From an uncultured Opitutaceae bacterium (GTDB taxonomy: Bacteria; Verrucomicrobiota; Verrucomicrobiia; Opitutales; Opitutaceae): a stretch of DNA of 64,000 nt. Position 1 is the first letter of the stretch. Each line of letters begins with the position of its first letter. Made by a program: the position numbers and the translations under genes. Positions 34,443 to 44,672 of the stretch are shown one piece after another. The stretch is taken from the NCBI GenBank assembly GCA_937889545.1, contig CALAOT010000006.1:51257-115256 (forward strand). Reading direction: 5' to 3'. The notes beneath the pieces are model-generated. The model searched no databases and had not been told where the DNA came from. It saw only the letters and a program-made list of their open reading frames with translations.

Positions 34443-34796
34443 ATGAAAAAGCTACCGTCCATCCTCTCGTTCTCGGCCGTCATCGGCCTTGTTCTCCTCC
34501 TCGTCTCCGCCGCCCTGGGCGTTTCCGTTCCGTTTGCCAGGATCGCCTCGGGCATCGTCGAATTCTCCGTCGTGGCCGGAATGCTCGGGTTCTTCCTCGC
34601 CGACTACGCGGCACCCCGCTCGCTGGACTATGACGCCGTCCGGGTTACGGAACCGAAGCGCGAGGCCGCGCCGGTCGCCGTCAGACAGCGCCGCATTCCC
34701 GACCCGGTCGGCCTGCCGTTCGACGAGGCGATCACCGCGAACCTCATGGCGACGCTCGAGATGCGCAACGATCCCGCAACCGTCTCGCTCGTGTAG
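34443..34796 (+). CDS. Two-TM protein with conserved C-terminal tail, cassette 1
   Basis: 117 aa, the same length as its paralogue at 54042-54395. Two hydrophobic segments (about residues 7-28 and 36-53) are followed by a soluble tail of about 60 residues. The middle of the tail varies (acidic/basic, Pro-rich), but the last 18 residues, NLMATLEMRNDPATVSLV, are identical in both copies. No known family is recognised. Its place between the sigma and kinase genes suggests a membrane partner: anti-sigma-like tether, kinase adaptor or kinase substrate. The conserved Thr/Ser residues in the tail would be testable phosphosites. It ends 36 nt before the kinase start. Confidence 0.75.
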   Translation: MKKLPSILSFSAVIGLVLLLVSAALGVSVPFARIASGIVEFSVVAGMLGFFLADYAAPRSLDYDAVRVTEPKREAAPVAVRQRRIPDPVGLPFDEAITANLMATLEMRNDPATVSLV

Positions 34797-34832
34797 TCAT
34801 CCGCCGCTGCAAGGGAACAAGGCCCAGCCGCA

Positions 34833-37649
34833 ATGAGCGAATCCAGCGACCGCGAGGAGCGGATCTTTGCCGACGCGCTGGCGATTCCACTGGGGAATCG
34901 CCAGCGCTATCTTGACGAGGCCTGCCAAGGGGACGACGACCTGCGCAGGCGGATAGAGGCTCTCGTCCGGGCGTATGAGTCAGCCGGGGGATTCATGGCC
35001 GAGCCGCCGCCCGCCGGTCCGGCGGATCCGGTCCGGGCCGCCTCTTCGCCGCCCGTAGTGACGGAGGCCGCGGGCGACCTGATCGGCCGCTACAAGCTCC
35101 TGCAGAGGCTCGGCGAGGGCGGCTGCGGCGTCGTCTGGATGGCCGAGCAGCAGGAGCCCGTGCGCCGCCGCGTCGCGCTCAAGATCATCAAGCTCGGGAT
35201 GGACACGAAGGAGGTCATCGCGCGCTTCGAGGCCGAGCGCCAGGCCCTGGCGATGATGGACCATCCGAATATCGCGAAGATCATCGACGCGGGCGCGACC
35301 GGGACTGGCCGGCCGTTCTTCGTGATGGAGCTGGTGCGCGGCATCAAGATCACCGACTTCTGCGACCGGAACAACCTGTCCACGAGGCAGCGCCTGGAGC
35401 TGTTTTCCCAGGCCTGCCGCGCCGTCCAGCACGCGCACCAGAAGGGCATCATCCACCGCGACCTCAAGCCCTCCAACATCCTCGTCACGCTCCACGACGG
35501 CGTGGCCGTCCCGAAGGTGATCGACTTCGGCGTCGCAAAGGCCACGGAGGGACGCCTCACCGACCGCACGCTCTTCACGGCCTTCGAGCAGTTCATCGGC
35601 ACGCCGGCCTACATGAGTCCCGAGCAGGCGGAGATGAGCGGGATCGATATCGACACGCGCAGCGACATTTACTCGCTCGGCGTGCTCCTCTACGAGCTCC
35701 TCACCGGCCGGCCGCCCTTTGATCCGAAGTCACTGGTCAAGGCGGGCCTGGATGAGATCCGCCGGATCATACGCGAGGTCGAGCCGCCGAAGCCCTCGAC
35801 GAACCTGTCAACGCTTGCCGATGCCGACCGCATCCAGGTCGCCCGGCTCCGCGGCACCGACCCTGCGAGGCTCTCGCTGCTGCTGCGCGGGGACCTGGAC
35901 TGGATCGTGATGCGCTGCCTCGAGAAGAATCGCGCGCGCCGCTACGAGACGCCGACCGCGCTGGCCACCGATATCGCGCATTACCTGAACGATGAGCCCG
36001 TGGTCGCCAGTCCGCCGAGCAGACTTTATTCCGCCACCAAGTTTGTTCGACGCAACCACCTTGCCGTCTTGGCCGCCGCCTCGGTGGCTCTGGCCCTAGT
36101 GGCCGGCTCGGTCGTCAGCACGTGGCAGGCGGTGCGCGCAATCCGTGCCGAGCGAACGGCCGCCCTGGAACGCGGCAGGGCTGTTAAAGAAAGCGCCCGT
36201 GCGGAGGACCTTCTCACCTTCATGCTTGGTGACCTGTACAGGCAGCTTGAGAGAGCGGGCAGGCTCGACGTGCTTGAGGCGGTCTTCGACAAGGAGACGG
36301 CCTATTTTTCCTCGCTTAGCCCCGGCGACCTCAACGACACCACGCTGGCGCGCCACGCGAAAGCCCTGACACAGATCGGCCAGATCCGGGTGGCACAGGC
36401 CCGCTATGCCGATGCCGCCGCGGTCTTTTCGGAGGCCTACAGCCGCGCGGCCGCACTGGCGGCGCGGCATCCGAAAGACGGGGAGATGCTCTTCGGGCGC
36501 GGACAGGCCGAGTACTGGAATGGCTACGTGCACTGGCAGCGCGCCGAACTCTCCGCGGCGGACGGCTGGCTGACCCGCTACCACGACACGTGCGTGGCCC
36601 TCGTGGCGCTCGATCCGGCGCGGCCTGAATGGCAGAGCGAACTCGCGTACGGCCAGCACAATCTCGCGGCCCTGAGCGACGCGCGCGGCGAATACTCGAC
36701 GGCCCGGGCCAATTTCCTGGCGGAGCTGGCGACCCTGGAAAGGATGATCGCGTCCGATCCCGGCAACTTCGAACTGCTCTCCAGGGAGGCGGATGCGCAC
36801 TCGTGGATAGGGGGCCTCGCAGAGCGCCAGGGGGAGTTCGCTGAGGCGTTGAGGCAATACGCAATGCAGGCAACCCGGCTGGAGCGCCTCGCCCAGGCCG
36901 ATCCCGGAACCGTGGGCAGGCGGATGCAACAGGCCAATGCCCTCGAGTTTGAAGTTGGCGTTGAGATGGCCACCGGGCAATACGCCGCCGCCGACGGGCC
37001 GCTCAAGCAGGCACGAGGCCTGCTTGACGCCCTCGTGAAACACGACGCGGCAAACGCCATCTGGAGGGCGGCTTCCCTCAAGCTTCGGCTGGTGGAGGCG
37101 ACGCTGGCCCGCCAGCGGGGCGACGTTGCCGACGCCGGCCGGATGATGGATGAAGCCATGCCCCAGCTAGAAGCCCTTTCGGCCGCCGAGGCGACCGATC
37201 ATGACTTCGCCTTGCTGCTGGAGGCGGCGTGGAGGCTGAAGGCCCAGATCCAGACGTCCGCCGGGCTGCCGGACGCGGCGGCCTCGGCCAGGCAAGCGGC
37301 GGGAATCGGCGAAAGGCTTTCCCGGGAGGAGGGGGCCACCGATGTCGACATCGGAGAGTGCGCCACGGCCTATGTCGTCTCCGGGGAAATCGCGGCGAAA
37401 TCCGGCGATGCAGCCGAAGCTCGACGCGACTGGCTGCGGGCGGCTGAGCTGCTCGCCCCGCGGATGCACGACAGCCGCTACTGGCGCCTGCTCGATCCCG
37501 CTGCGCGTGCGGCAGCGTTGATGGGCCGCTCCGGCGAAGCGCGCGCCACGATCGAAAAGCTTGATCTTCTCGGCTACGTCCCGCTCGAGCCATGGCCCTA
37601 CCAAGACCGGCCTGCCGCCGCCAAGAGTTCAGAACAACAACCAAAATGA
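34833..37649 (+). CDS. Membrane Ser/Thr protein kinase with helical-repeat C-terminus, cassette 1
   Basis: 938 aa. A short N-terminal helical domain (1-60) precedes a Hanks-type kinase (about 86-370): glycine loop GEGGCGV (94-100), Lys117 in VALKII, catalytic Asp210 in HRDLKPSN, Asp231 in DFG, and [12 protein letters not shown] membrane helix at about 408-430 (LAVLAAASVALALVAGSVVS) is followed by a coiled segment and about 480 residues of TPR-like helices that would lie outside the membrane. All catalytic residues are intact, so it should be active. The paralogue at 51210-54005 is nearly identical in the kinase domain and clearly diverged in the repeat region. It probably phosphorylates the sigma factor or two-TM protein (inference). 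Confidence 0.92.
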   Translation: MSESSDREERIFADALAIPLGNRQRYLDEACQGDDDLRRRIEALVRAYESAGGFMAEPPPAGPADPVRAASSPPVVTEAAGDLIGRYKLLQRLGEGGCGVVWMAEQQEPVRRRVALKIIKLGMDTKEVIARFEAERQALAMMDHPNIAKIIDAGATGTGRPFFVMELVRGIKITDFCDRNNLSTRQRLELFSQACRAVQHAHQKGIIHRDLKPSNILVTLHDGVAVPKVIDFGVAKATEGRLTDRTLFTAFEQFIGTPAYMSPEQAEMSGIDIDTRSDIYSLGVLLYELLTGRPPFDPKSLVKAGLDEIRRIIREVEPPKPSTNLSTLADADRIQVARLRGTDPARLSLLLRGDLDWIVMRCLEKNRARRYETPTALATDIAHYLNDEPVVASPPSRLYSATKFVRRNHLAVLAAASVALALVAGSVVSTWQAVRAIRAERTAALERGRAVKESARAEDLLTFMLGDLYRQLERAGRLDVLEAVFDKETAYFSSLSPGDLNDTTLARHAKALTQIGQIRVAQARYADAAAVFSEAYSRAAALAARHPKDGEMLFGRGQAEYWNGYVHWQRAELSAADGWLTRYHDTCVALVALDPARPEWQSELAYGQHNLAALSDARGEYSTARANFLAELATLERMIASDPGNFELLSREADAHSWIGGLAERQGEFAEALRQYAMQATRLERLAQADPGTVGRRMQQANALEFEVGVEMATGQYAAADGPLKQARGLLDALVKHDAANAIWRAASLKLRLVEATLARQRGDVADAGRMMDEAMPQLEALSAAEATDHDFALLLEAAWRLKAQIQTSAGLPDAAASARQAAGIGERLSREEGATDVDIGECATAYVVSGEIAAKSGDAAEARRDWLRAAELLAPRMHDSRYWRLLDPAARAAALMGRSGEARATIEKLDLLGYVPLEPWPYQDRPAAAKSSEQQPK

Positions 37650-37662
37650 GGAGACCCAGCAT

Positions 37663-38289
37663 ATGAAAACCAGAGGCAAAACATCGGCGGCCACGACTTC
37701 AGGCGGGGCCACGATTGCCCAGCTCCGGGCGGCGGCGATCGCGAAGCAGAGAATACTGGAGAGAAAGCTCCATGAGTTGGTGCAGAATTCCCCGGGGACG
37801 GCCAAGGTCACCCTCACCGTCACAAAATTCAATCCGGTCACGGACCCCCACAAGGGCGTACCGAAGACGGAATGCATCATCAGCTTGGAACCCAACGACC
37901 GCGTCAAGGGGGACACGCCGGTCAATCCGACCAAGCTACTCGTCACTCCGAACGATCTCAGAAAACGCTGCGCTCCGGCCGATCCAGTGAATTTCGAATT
38001 CAAGATCGCCTCGCAAAACAGCAAGGAGACCTATTACCCCGTTGGGGTTTCGTTCAGCCTGAAGAACCCTGGACCTGCCGCGCCATCGGAACAAAAGATC
38101 CGCAGCAATTTTGCGACGGGTGCGATGTCCATCATCGGTCTGAGCCTTTTCTTCACCGACAACTATTACCTCGGTGCCGACCCCGAAAACGTGTATGACT
38201 TCTGCGTTGTCGTTCAGTGCTTGAGCGACGGCCTGATCGGCGTCATCGACCCGTGCATCTCCCATAACCCACCCCCGCCCTCAAACTAA
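37663..38289 (+). CDS. Unknown soluble protein, variable last gene of cassette 1
   Basis: 208 aa from ATG 37663, with ATGAGGAG 10-17 nt upstream; the stop of the kinase lies 13 nt before, as in cassette 2. No signal peptide, membrane segment or known domain. After a Lys/Ala-rich N-terminus comes a helical part (IAKQRILERKLHELVQ), then probably beta-rich sequence. It aligns only weakly with the 197-aa protein of cassette 2: shared pieces are the N-terminal helix, TxVTxF, SFxL...GP and xGVIDPxI near the end. This makes it the most diverged member of the cassette, as expected for an effector, a ligand-type partner or a kinase substrate. Confidence 0.75.
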   Translation: MKTRGKTSAATTSGGATIAQLRAAAIAKQRILERKLHELVQNSPGTAKVTLTVTKFNPVTDPHKGVPKTECIISLEPNDRVKGDTPVNPTKLLVTPNDLRKRCAPADPVNFEFKIASQNSKETYYPVGVSFSLKNPGPAAPSEQKIRSNFATGAMSIIGLSLFFTDNYYLGADPENVYDFCVVVQCLSDGLIGVIDPCISHNPPPPSN

Positions 38290-38686
38290 TGGCGGTCCAG
38301 TGGATGGCATCGCGCGATTCCGGCTGCCCTGCCTGATAGCCGCCGGATTCATTCCCCAATCGCCCCAAGCAAAAGGGCTTCCTGCATTCGCCATAAATGA
38401 TCCGGAAGCCCTGCCGCAGGGACGCGTGGCCCTGCAGCATCTTTCGTATCACACAGGACCTTGGCGCCAGGCCGGGCCGCATTATGGACCGGCAGCTCGC
38501 CGCGGAGCCCAGGCGCTAAGCTCCGGTTCAGCCTCGTCTGGATGCCGGCCATCGCAGCGGTATGATCTAGGCGGGGGGAGGGAAGGCCCGTTGCCGGAAT
38601 TCCATTTCCATTGACCGGGAATCTTGGATAATCGGGTCCCCGGGTTTTCGCAGGGCAGGACTGGCAACAATCAAATCTCACCCGAC
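38290..38686. other. Intergenic region, no gene seen
   Basis: 397 nt between cassette 1 and the TonB-like gene. Short open frames exist on both strands (for example 38300-38614 +, 38349-38681 -) but overlap each other, lack ribosome binding sites and show no recognisable domain. No terminator or strong repeat was identified. Confidence 0.5.
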
Positions 38687-39340
38687 ATGCGCCGCCGAAA
38701 CTTCATCGTAGGGGCCCTGTTCTCCATTGCCTTGATCGCCGGAGTCGCCTGGTACGGCGAACGCACGCACTGGGTGCCCCCTCTTGCGCCCCCGCCGACA
38801 AGGGCCCCCGACCCGTTTCCGCTGCCGCCCGTCGAGCCGGATCCAACGGCCAAGGCCGAGACGGACGAGGATAAGCCCAGGCCGAAGGTTGAGGCCGCCG
38901 CGCCGGTGCAGCCGGACATAATATCGGCAAAGCCCCCGGCCGACGCGTTCACCCAGCCGATCGAGCCTCCGCGGCCCGTGACCAACATCCGGGAGATGAC
39001 GACGATTCCGCAGGATCGCACCTATTCTGACCTCAAGGATCAGCCTTTTGAACTCTCCCAATTGGACAACCCGCCCATCGTGAAATACCAGGCGCGCCCC
39101 GAGTATCCCTACAGCCTGAGGCAGCAGGAGATCACCGGAGAAGTCCTGGTGGACTTCATCGTCGATTCAAACGGCGACGTCAGAAACGCGGCCGCAGTCC
39201 GATCGGACAACCGCGACTTCGACGACCCCGCCTGCAAGGCCGTGAGCAAATGGAAGTTCAAGCCCGGGAGGAAGAACGGCCACGCGGTCTTCACCCACAT
39301 GCAGGTGCCGATCGTCTTCACCCTCGACAAGGGAAGGTGA
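38687..39340 (+). CDS. TonB-like energy transducer
   Basis: 217 aa from ATG 38687 (MRRRNFIVGALFSIALIAGVAW), an N-terminal membrane anchor preceded by few residues. A Pro-rich periplasm-spanning region (about 35-105; PPLAPPPTRAP, PLPPVEPDP) leads to a TonB C-terminal domain: ARPEYPYSLRQQEITGEVLV, DSNGDVRNAAAV, ACKAVSKWKFKPGRKNG. It would couple inner-membrane energy to an outer-membrane transporter, but no ExbB/ExbD or receptor gene is nearby. It lies inside the segment bounded by the 94-bp direct repeats. Confidence 0.85.
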   Translation: MRRRNFIVGALFSIALIAGVAWYGERTHWVPPLAPPPTRAPDPFPLPPVEPDPTAKAETDEDKPRPKVEAAAPVQPDIISAKPPADAFTQPIEPPRPVTNIREMTTIPQDRTYSDLKDQPFELSQLDNPPIVKYQARPEYPYSLRQQEITGEVLVDFIVDSNGDVRNAAAVRSDNRDFDDPACKAVSKWKFKPGRKNGHAVFTHMQVPIVFTLDKGR

Positions 39341-39488
39341 TGCCCGGATCCCCGCAGGGCTCGATCTTGACCGAAACCCCTTGGAAGAGACGATGGATGA
39401 TAGGACTGCAGCACCGACCGGTTTGCTTTCCCAGAATCCTCGCACCCTTTCCGTCCGGGCCCCGTCCTTCCATATAGATATATCCGCA

Positions 39489-40061
39489 ATGAGAAACACC
39501 TCCCTCTCATCCGTGAGGACAGCCCTCACAATCTCGGGCGCCGTCGCCCTTGCCGCCATGCTAGCCCTGCCCGCGTCCACTTCGGTCCGCGGCGCCACGC
39601 CCGCTCCGGAGCCCCGAGCCGTTGTCGTCTTCGACCACCCGGAGAAATTCATGGATATAAGGATCTGGCGCATCGCCGCAGACGAGGAGAAGGACCGGCG
39701 CGCAGTCCTGGCCGCGTTCCGCGATTTCATCATCCAGCGTGCGCCAGCCTACCTTCCCGAGGGCTACCACCTCTCCATCACGTTCACCGACATGAGGCTT
39801 GCCGGCGAATTTCCCCCCGGGGGGATCGGGGACAAGCGGGTCATAACGCAGCACTGGCCCCCAGTCTTCGTGTTCAGCTGGACCGTCACCGACCGCTCCG
39901 GCGCCGTAATCAAGACGGCTTCCGAGAACCTCATGGAGACAGCCTTCATGGAGGTGTACGGCAGCTCGCTCGACAGCGGGCCGTTGCATTTCGAGAGGGC
40001 TGTCCTCGACGGCTGGATGCGCGAGAATCTCCGGATGCAGGCGCGCGGGGGCGTTCGCTGA
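39489..40061 (+). CDS. DUF3016 family secreted protein
   Basis: 190 aa from ATG 39489; the leader (MRNTSLSSVRTALTISGAVALAAMLALPAS) is a signal peptide. The mature part matches the DUF3016 pattern: VVVFDHPEKFMDIR, the extended helix with YLPEGYHLSITFTDMRLAGEF, WPPVFVFSWTVTDRSGAV and a C-terminal LHFERAVLDGWMREN. Function unknown; found in many Proteobacteria and Verrucomicrobia as a periplasmic or outer-membrane-associated protein. It is 148 nt downstream of the TonB-like gene in the same direction. Confidence 0.8.
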   Translation: MRNTSLSSVRTALTISGAVALAAMLALPASTSVRGATPAPEPRAVVVFDHPEKFMDIRIWRIAADEEKDRRAVLAAFRDFIIQRAPAYLPEGYHLSITFTDMRLAGEFPPGGIGDKRVITQHWPPVFVFSWTVTDRSGAVIKTASENLMETAFMEVYGSSLDSGPLHFERAVLDGWMRENLRMQARGGVR

Positions 40062-40145
40062 CGGCCGGGTTCAGCCAAGGGCGGCGGGGCCTTGCGGCGG
40101 GAACGGGTGTGCGCTAGATATGCCCGATCAACAAAACTCCGAAAT

Positions 40146-41138
<993 letters not shown>

Positions 41139-41168
41139 ACCCGGCGCCGCAGCGCCGGCGGCTTCCCC

Positions 41169-41193
41169 GCCCCCGCCTGGAAGGGGGGCTTTT
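41169..41193 (+). terminator. Probable terminator after aldo/keto reductase
   Basis: GCCCCC (41169-41174) pairs with GGGGGC (41184-41189), loop of nine bases, followed by TTTT. A second inverted repeat CCGGCG/CGCCGG lies just upstream. The T-run is short. Confidence 0.5.
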
Positions 41194-41213
41194 GTGTTGG
41201 CTCAGGCGAGCGG

Positions 41214-41999
41214 ATGCGCCACGCTCAGGCCGTGCGCTCCACCCGTTGGCCCCTTGCGTCGTGCGCGTTGACATGCGGCCTGCTGGCCGCGTGCTCCCCG
41301 AACAAGGGACCGGCTACAAGCGCCTACCTCCGCGAATTCGAGTCCGCTTCCGGAAGCCTCGCCGGCCAGATCCGGGACCTTCCAAGGATCGCCCCGCCCA
41401 GCCGGCCGTTCCTTCCGGTGGGCGCATCGCCGGAGCAGCAGCGCGTCTACGACGGCACGATGCGCATCTACCCGCTCTTCGTTAACCAATACTACGGCGC
41501 GGTCATGGAGCGGTGCCAGGCGATCTCCCAGCTCTGCAGCCAGACGCTGGATCATATCGGCTCGATGAACGCGGCCGGCGCCGACCCGGATGCCGTCCAG
41601 CTGATGACACTCGGGGTGCAGGCAATCGACCAGCAGCGCGACTTCTTCGCCGAGTTGCGCCGCCTTGCGGACCTCAACCGGACCGCGCTGGTGCGACGCA
41701 AGAGCGTCGACAGTCTGGACGAGGTCCTTTCGGGGGTCTTCGACTCGGCGATCGGGGGAAACGCCGGTGCGGCCGCCACGGGGCTCAAAGAGGCTGCCGG
41801 AGCATTCTCAAAACGGCAGGCCGAGCCATACGGAATCGGCGAGCAGGTCGCCCGTGTGGCGGAGCGGGCCGCCCAGCTGCAGAGCGGCGCGGCCGCCTAC
41901 GCTGCGGGGCGTGCCCAGCTGGCCGCAGGCCTCAAATCCAAGTACCCGGACCAGGATTGGGGCGTGCTGCAGCCGGGACCAGGGGCTCCCGTCAAGTGA
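41214..41999 (+). CDS. Lipoprotein of unknown function
   Basis: 261 aa. The N-terminus ends in a lipobox (CGLLAAC, Cys27), so the mature protein is probably anchored to a membrane. The rest is largely alpha-helical with heptad-like spacing (AISQLCSQTLDHIGSM, VQAIDQQRDFFAELRRLADL, QVARVAERAAQLQSGAAAYA). No known domain is recognised. It converges with the following repeat-protein gene, with 39 nt between the two stops. Confidence 0.65.
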   Translation: MRHAQAVRSTRWPLASCALTCGLLAACSPNKGPATSAYLREFESASGSLAGQIRDLPRIAPPSRPFLPVGASPEQQRVYDGTMRIYPLFVNQYYGAVMERCQAISQLCSQTLDHIGSMNAAGADPDAVQLMTLGVQAIDQQRDFFAELRRLADLNRTALVRRKSVDSLDEVLSGVFDSAIGGNAGAAATGLKEAAGAFSKRQAEPYGIGEQVARVAERAAQLQSGAAAYAAGRAQLAAGLKSKYPDQDWGVLQPGPGAPVK

Positions 42000-42038
42000 C
42001 ATTCTCGATCCGGCGACGCCGGGCCGCCATTGCCTCCC

Positions 42039-43064
42039 TCAGGGAACCGGATCGACCCGGAGAATCGCCTGGCGGCCGTTCGCAAGGCTGACCCGGACCG
42101 CCAGCTGGGCGGCCTCGTTCACCGACACCGGATTCAGGGCGAAGTCCGCGACCGTGGAACCCCACAGGGGATCGCCAAGGCAGATGATCCTGTCTGCGAC
42201 CGGGTCCGGCCCGCTGAAGACGCCGAGCCGCCCGCCCCCTGGCGTCGCATAGAATGCGGCCAGCCCCGCGCGGTTGATCAGCGCGCCGCGGAAGCTCTCG
42301 AACAGGCCATTCGGATCGATCAGGGGCGTCACCCCGCGGGCGGTCGCGGAGAAGATGCCGGAGCCCCCCGCCCTGAGGGTGGCGGCGAAGGCCACCGCGC
42401 CATCGTCGTCTATGACCGGGAAGAGAGCCAGGTCGCTGAACAGGTCCCCGGTCTCGGCGATCCTCGTGTGCGGGCCGCCCGTTCCCGTGTAGATGCCCTG
42501 GCCGCCTCCGCTCCGGTCGGCCCGGAACACCACGGTGCCGCTGCGGTTGATGACGGGGAGCCCGTGAAAGCCGCTGAAGGCGCCGCTGGTGTCGGCGATG
42601 GCGACCACTGTCTCCTGCGTCCCCGTGAATACGCCGGAGCCGCCCGACCGTAGATTCGCCCGGAAGGCCACCGTCGCCTCGTCATTCATGGTGGGGCCCA
42701 GCGGCCCGATGGCCTGGAAAAGGGCGCCGTCCGCGGCGATGGCGACAGGCGCTCCGCCGCGGGCCAGGAAGACCCCCTGTCCCCCCGCCCTGAGGCCCGC
42801 GTAGAAGCTCAGCGCGCCGTCGCGGTTCACATCGGGGTGGCTGTCGACGCCGCCCAGGACGCCGCCCGTGGAGTCTGCGACCGTGAGCACCGGGCCGCCG
42901 TCGCCCGTGAAGACGCCGCTGCCCCCGGCCCTCAGCTTGGCCTGGAACGCCACCGTCCCGGCGTCGTTCACGGAGGCGACGTAGGGGGTGAAGTCGCTGA
43001 AGCGGTCGCCCGTCTCCGCGATCAGCGTTAGCCTGAACGCCCTGATCTGCGATGGCAGTTTCAC
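42039..43064 (-). CDS. Tandem-repeat beta protein (choice-of-anchor/DUF7453-like repeats)
   Basis: 341 aa from GTG 43064, selected for the GGAGG ten nt upstream; the open frame upstream has no similarity. The protein is built from about six repeats of roughly 50 residues, each with a core such as NDAGTVAFQAKLRAGGSGVF, NDEATVAFRANLRSGGSGVF or DDDGAVAFAATLRAGGSGIF followed by TIADT/G-type turns. The pattern suggests a beta-propeller or solenoid, probably exported although the N-terminus (VKLPSQIRAFRLTLIAETG) is not a clear signal peptide. It diverges from the MFS transporter gene across 150 nt. Confidence 0.7.
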   Translation of the reverse strand: MKLPSQIRAFRLTLIAETGDRFSDFTPYVASVNDAGTVAFQAKLRAGGSGVFTGDGGPVLTVADSTGGVLGGVDSHPDVNRDGALSFYAGLRAGGQGVFLARGGAPVAIAADGALFQAIGPLGPTMNDEATVAFRANLRSGGSGVFTGTQETVVAIADTSGAFSGFHGLPVINRSGTVVFRADRSGGGQGIYTGTGGPHTRIAETGDLFSDLALFPVIDDDGAVAFAATLRAGGSGIFSATARGVTPLIDPNGLFESFRGALINRAGLAAFYATPGGGRLGVFSGPDPVADRIICLGDPLWGSTVADFALNPVSVNEAAQLAVRVSLANGRQAILRVDPVP

Positions 43065-43214
43065 GATTGGTCTGCCTCCAAGAACATCGTGGATGGGAAT
43101 TGCGCAAGCACGGCCGGAAGCCGGGTGCGGCCGCTTCCGGGTTGGGTGTTGCCGTGGACCCGGCGTTGCCGTTCTATCCGGCGGCCCACCGTCCGCGGGC
43201 CGACATTCTACCCC

Positions 43215-44666
43215 ATGAGCGAAGCCGCCCCGCGCAGGTCCACCTCCGAGATGATCGTCGCCTACTTCAAGGATTTCGGCGTCCTGCGGGAGACCCGCGC
43301 CGAATACTGGGGCATCCAGGTCGTCAACTTCCTCGACAGCACGGCGTATTTCGCGCTCCTGACGATTGCTGCGGTGTTCCTGTCCGACGACCTGGGGCAG
43401 AGCGACCGCGCGGCCGGCTACACCATCACGGTGTTCACCTCGGCCATGTCGCTCATGCTGCTGTTCTCCGGGATGACCACGGACTGGCTCGGGATCCGGC
43501 GGTCGCTCAACATCACCCTGGGCGGCCAGCTCGTGCTGCGCCTCGCGATGGTCTGGGTCGGCCTCACCCCCTCGCTGCCCCACCGCGGCCTCCTCGCCGG
43601 CCTGATCTTCCTCCTCATGGCGCCGTTCATGGCCGGCCTGCAGACCGTCTACCAGGCGGCGACCAACCGCTACACGACCCGCCGGTCCCGCGGCGCCGGC
43701 TTCAACCTCTGGTACCTCTTCATGAACGTCGGGGCGGCGGCCGCCGGATTCTCGATCGACATCGTTCGCAAGCTCCTGCACCTCCCCAACGTCCACATCT
43801 TCACGATGGGCGTCGTCATGGCGGTGCTCTGCCTCATCGTGGCCAAGCTCTTCGTCCACAGCGAGGAGCAGCTCGTCTCCCCGGACGAGCCGCCGGAGGA
43901 GCAGGCCGCGGACAAGAAGGTCGTGCACAAGAACCCCCTGCAGATCTGGCGCGAGATGATCCGCGAGCCGACGCTCTGGCGCCTGGTTGTGCTTATCGGG
44001 CTGATCGTCGGCGTGCGCGCCGTCTATGTGTACGTCTACCTGCTCATGCCGAAATACTGGCTCCGCACGATCGGGCCGGACGCCGCCTTCGGGACGCTGA
44101 ACGCGATCAATCCCATCGGGATCGTGTTCGGCTTGGTCTTGTTCATCCCGTTCGCGAACCGGTTCGGCGTCTTCCGGATGCTCGTCTACGGGGCCATGAT
44201 CTCGTCCGTCGCCCTCCTGCCGATGGCGCTGCCCTGGACCGTGTACGGGATGAGCATCGGCAGGGCCCATTACCTCATGGCGCTCCTCTGCATGGTGCTC
44301 GTGACCATCGGCGAGGTGGTGTGGTCGCCGAAGCTCTACGAATACACCGCCGCCATCGCGCCCAAGGGCCAGGAAGGCACCTACCTCGGCCTGTCGCTCA
44401 TCCCGTGGTTCCTCGCGAAGACGCTGGTCAGCGCCCTGTCCGGGCACCTGCTCGAGCGCTGGTCGCCCGAGAAGGTCGTGGTCAACGGGGTCACGGTCCC
44501 GCTGCAGCAGGCGATGGTCGCCCACCAGCTCGACTACTGGCACCGGCCGGAGGCCATGTGGCTTGTGCTCGGGGCCTACGCGCTCGCGGGCTGCATCGTC
44601 GCCGCCTTCCTGGAGAAGTGGCTGACGCAGGGCGTGCGGGAAGTGAAGGCGGCGGCGCCCGCCTGA
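43215..44666 (+). CDS. MFS transporter (POT/peptide-like subgroup)
   Basis: 483 aa from ATG 43215. About 12 membrane helices in two halves with a charged central loop (EEQLVSPDEPPEEQAADKK, about residues 215-238). The segment YQAATNRYTTRRSRGAGFNL and the following WYLFMNVGAAAAGF resemble the first-half signature of proton-coupled oligopeptide transporters, but general MFS sugar or nucleoside transport is equally possible. It converges with the alpha-galactosidase operon (6 nt between stops). Confidence 0.82.
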   Translation: MSEAAPRRSTSEMIVAYFKDFGVLRETRAEYWGIQVVNFLDSTAYFALLTIAAVFLSDDLGQSDRAAGYTITVFTSAMSLMLLFSGMTTDWLGIRRSLNITLGGQLVLRLAMVWVGLTPSLPHRGLLAGLIFLLMAPFMAGLQTVYQAATNRYTTRRSRGAGFNLWYLFMNVGAAAAGFSIDIVRKLLHLPNVHIFTMGVVMAVLCLIVAKLFVHSEEQLVSPDEPPEEQAADKKVVHKNPLQIWREMIREPTLWRLVVLIGLIVGVRAVYVYVYLLMPKYWLRTIGPDAAFGTLNAINPIGIVFGLVLFIPFANRFGVFRMLVYGAMISSVALLPMALPWTVYGMSIGRAHYLMALLCMVLVTIGEVVWSPKLYEYTAAIAPKGQEGTYLGLSLIPWFLAKTLVSALSGHLLERWSPEKVVVNGVTVPLQQAMVAHQLDYWHRPEAMWLVLGAYALAGCIVAAFLEKWLTQGVREVKAAAPA

Positions 44667-44672
44667 GCGGGG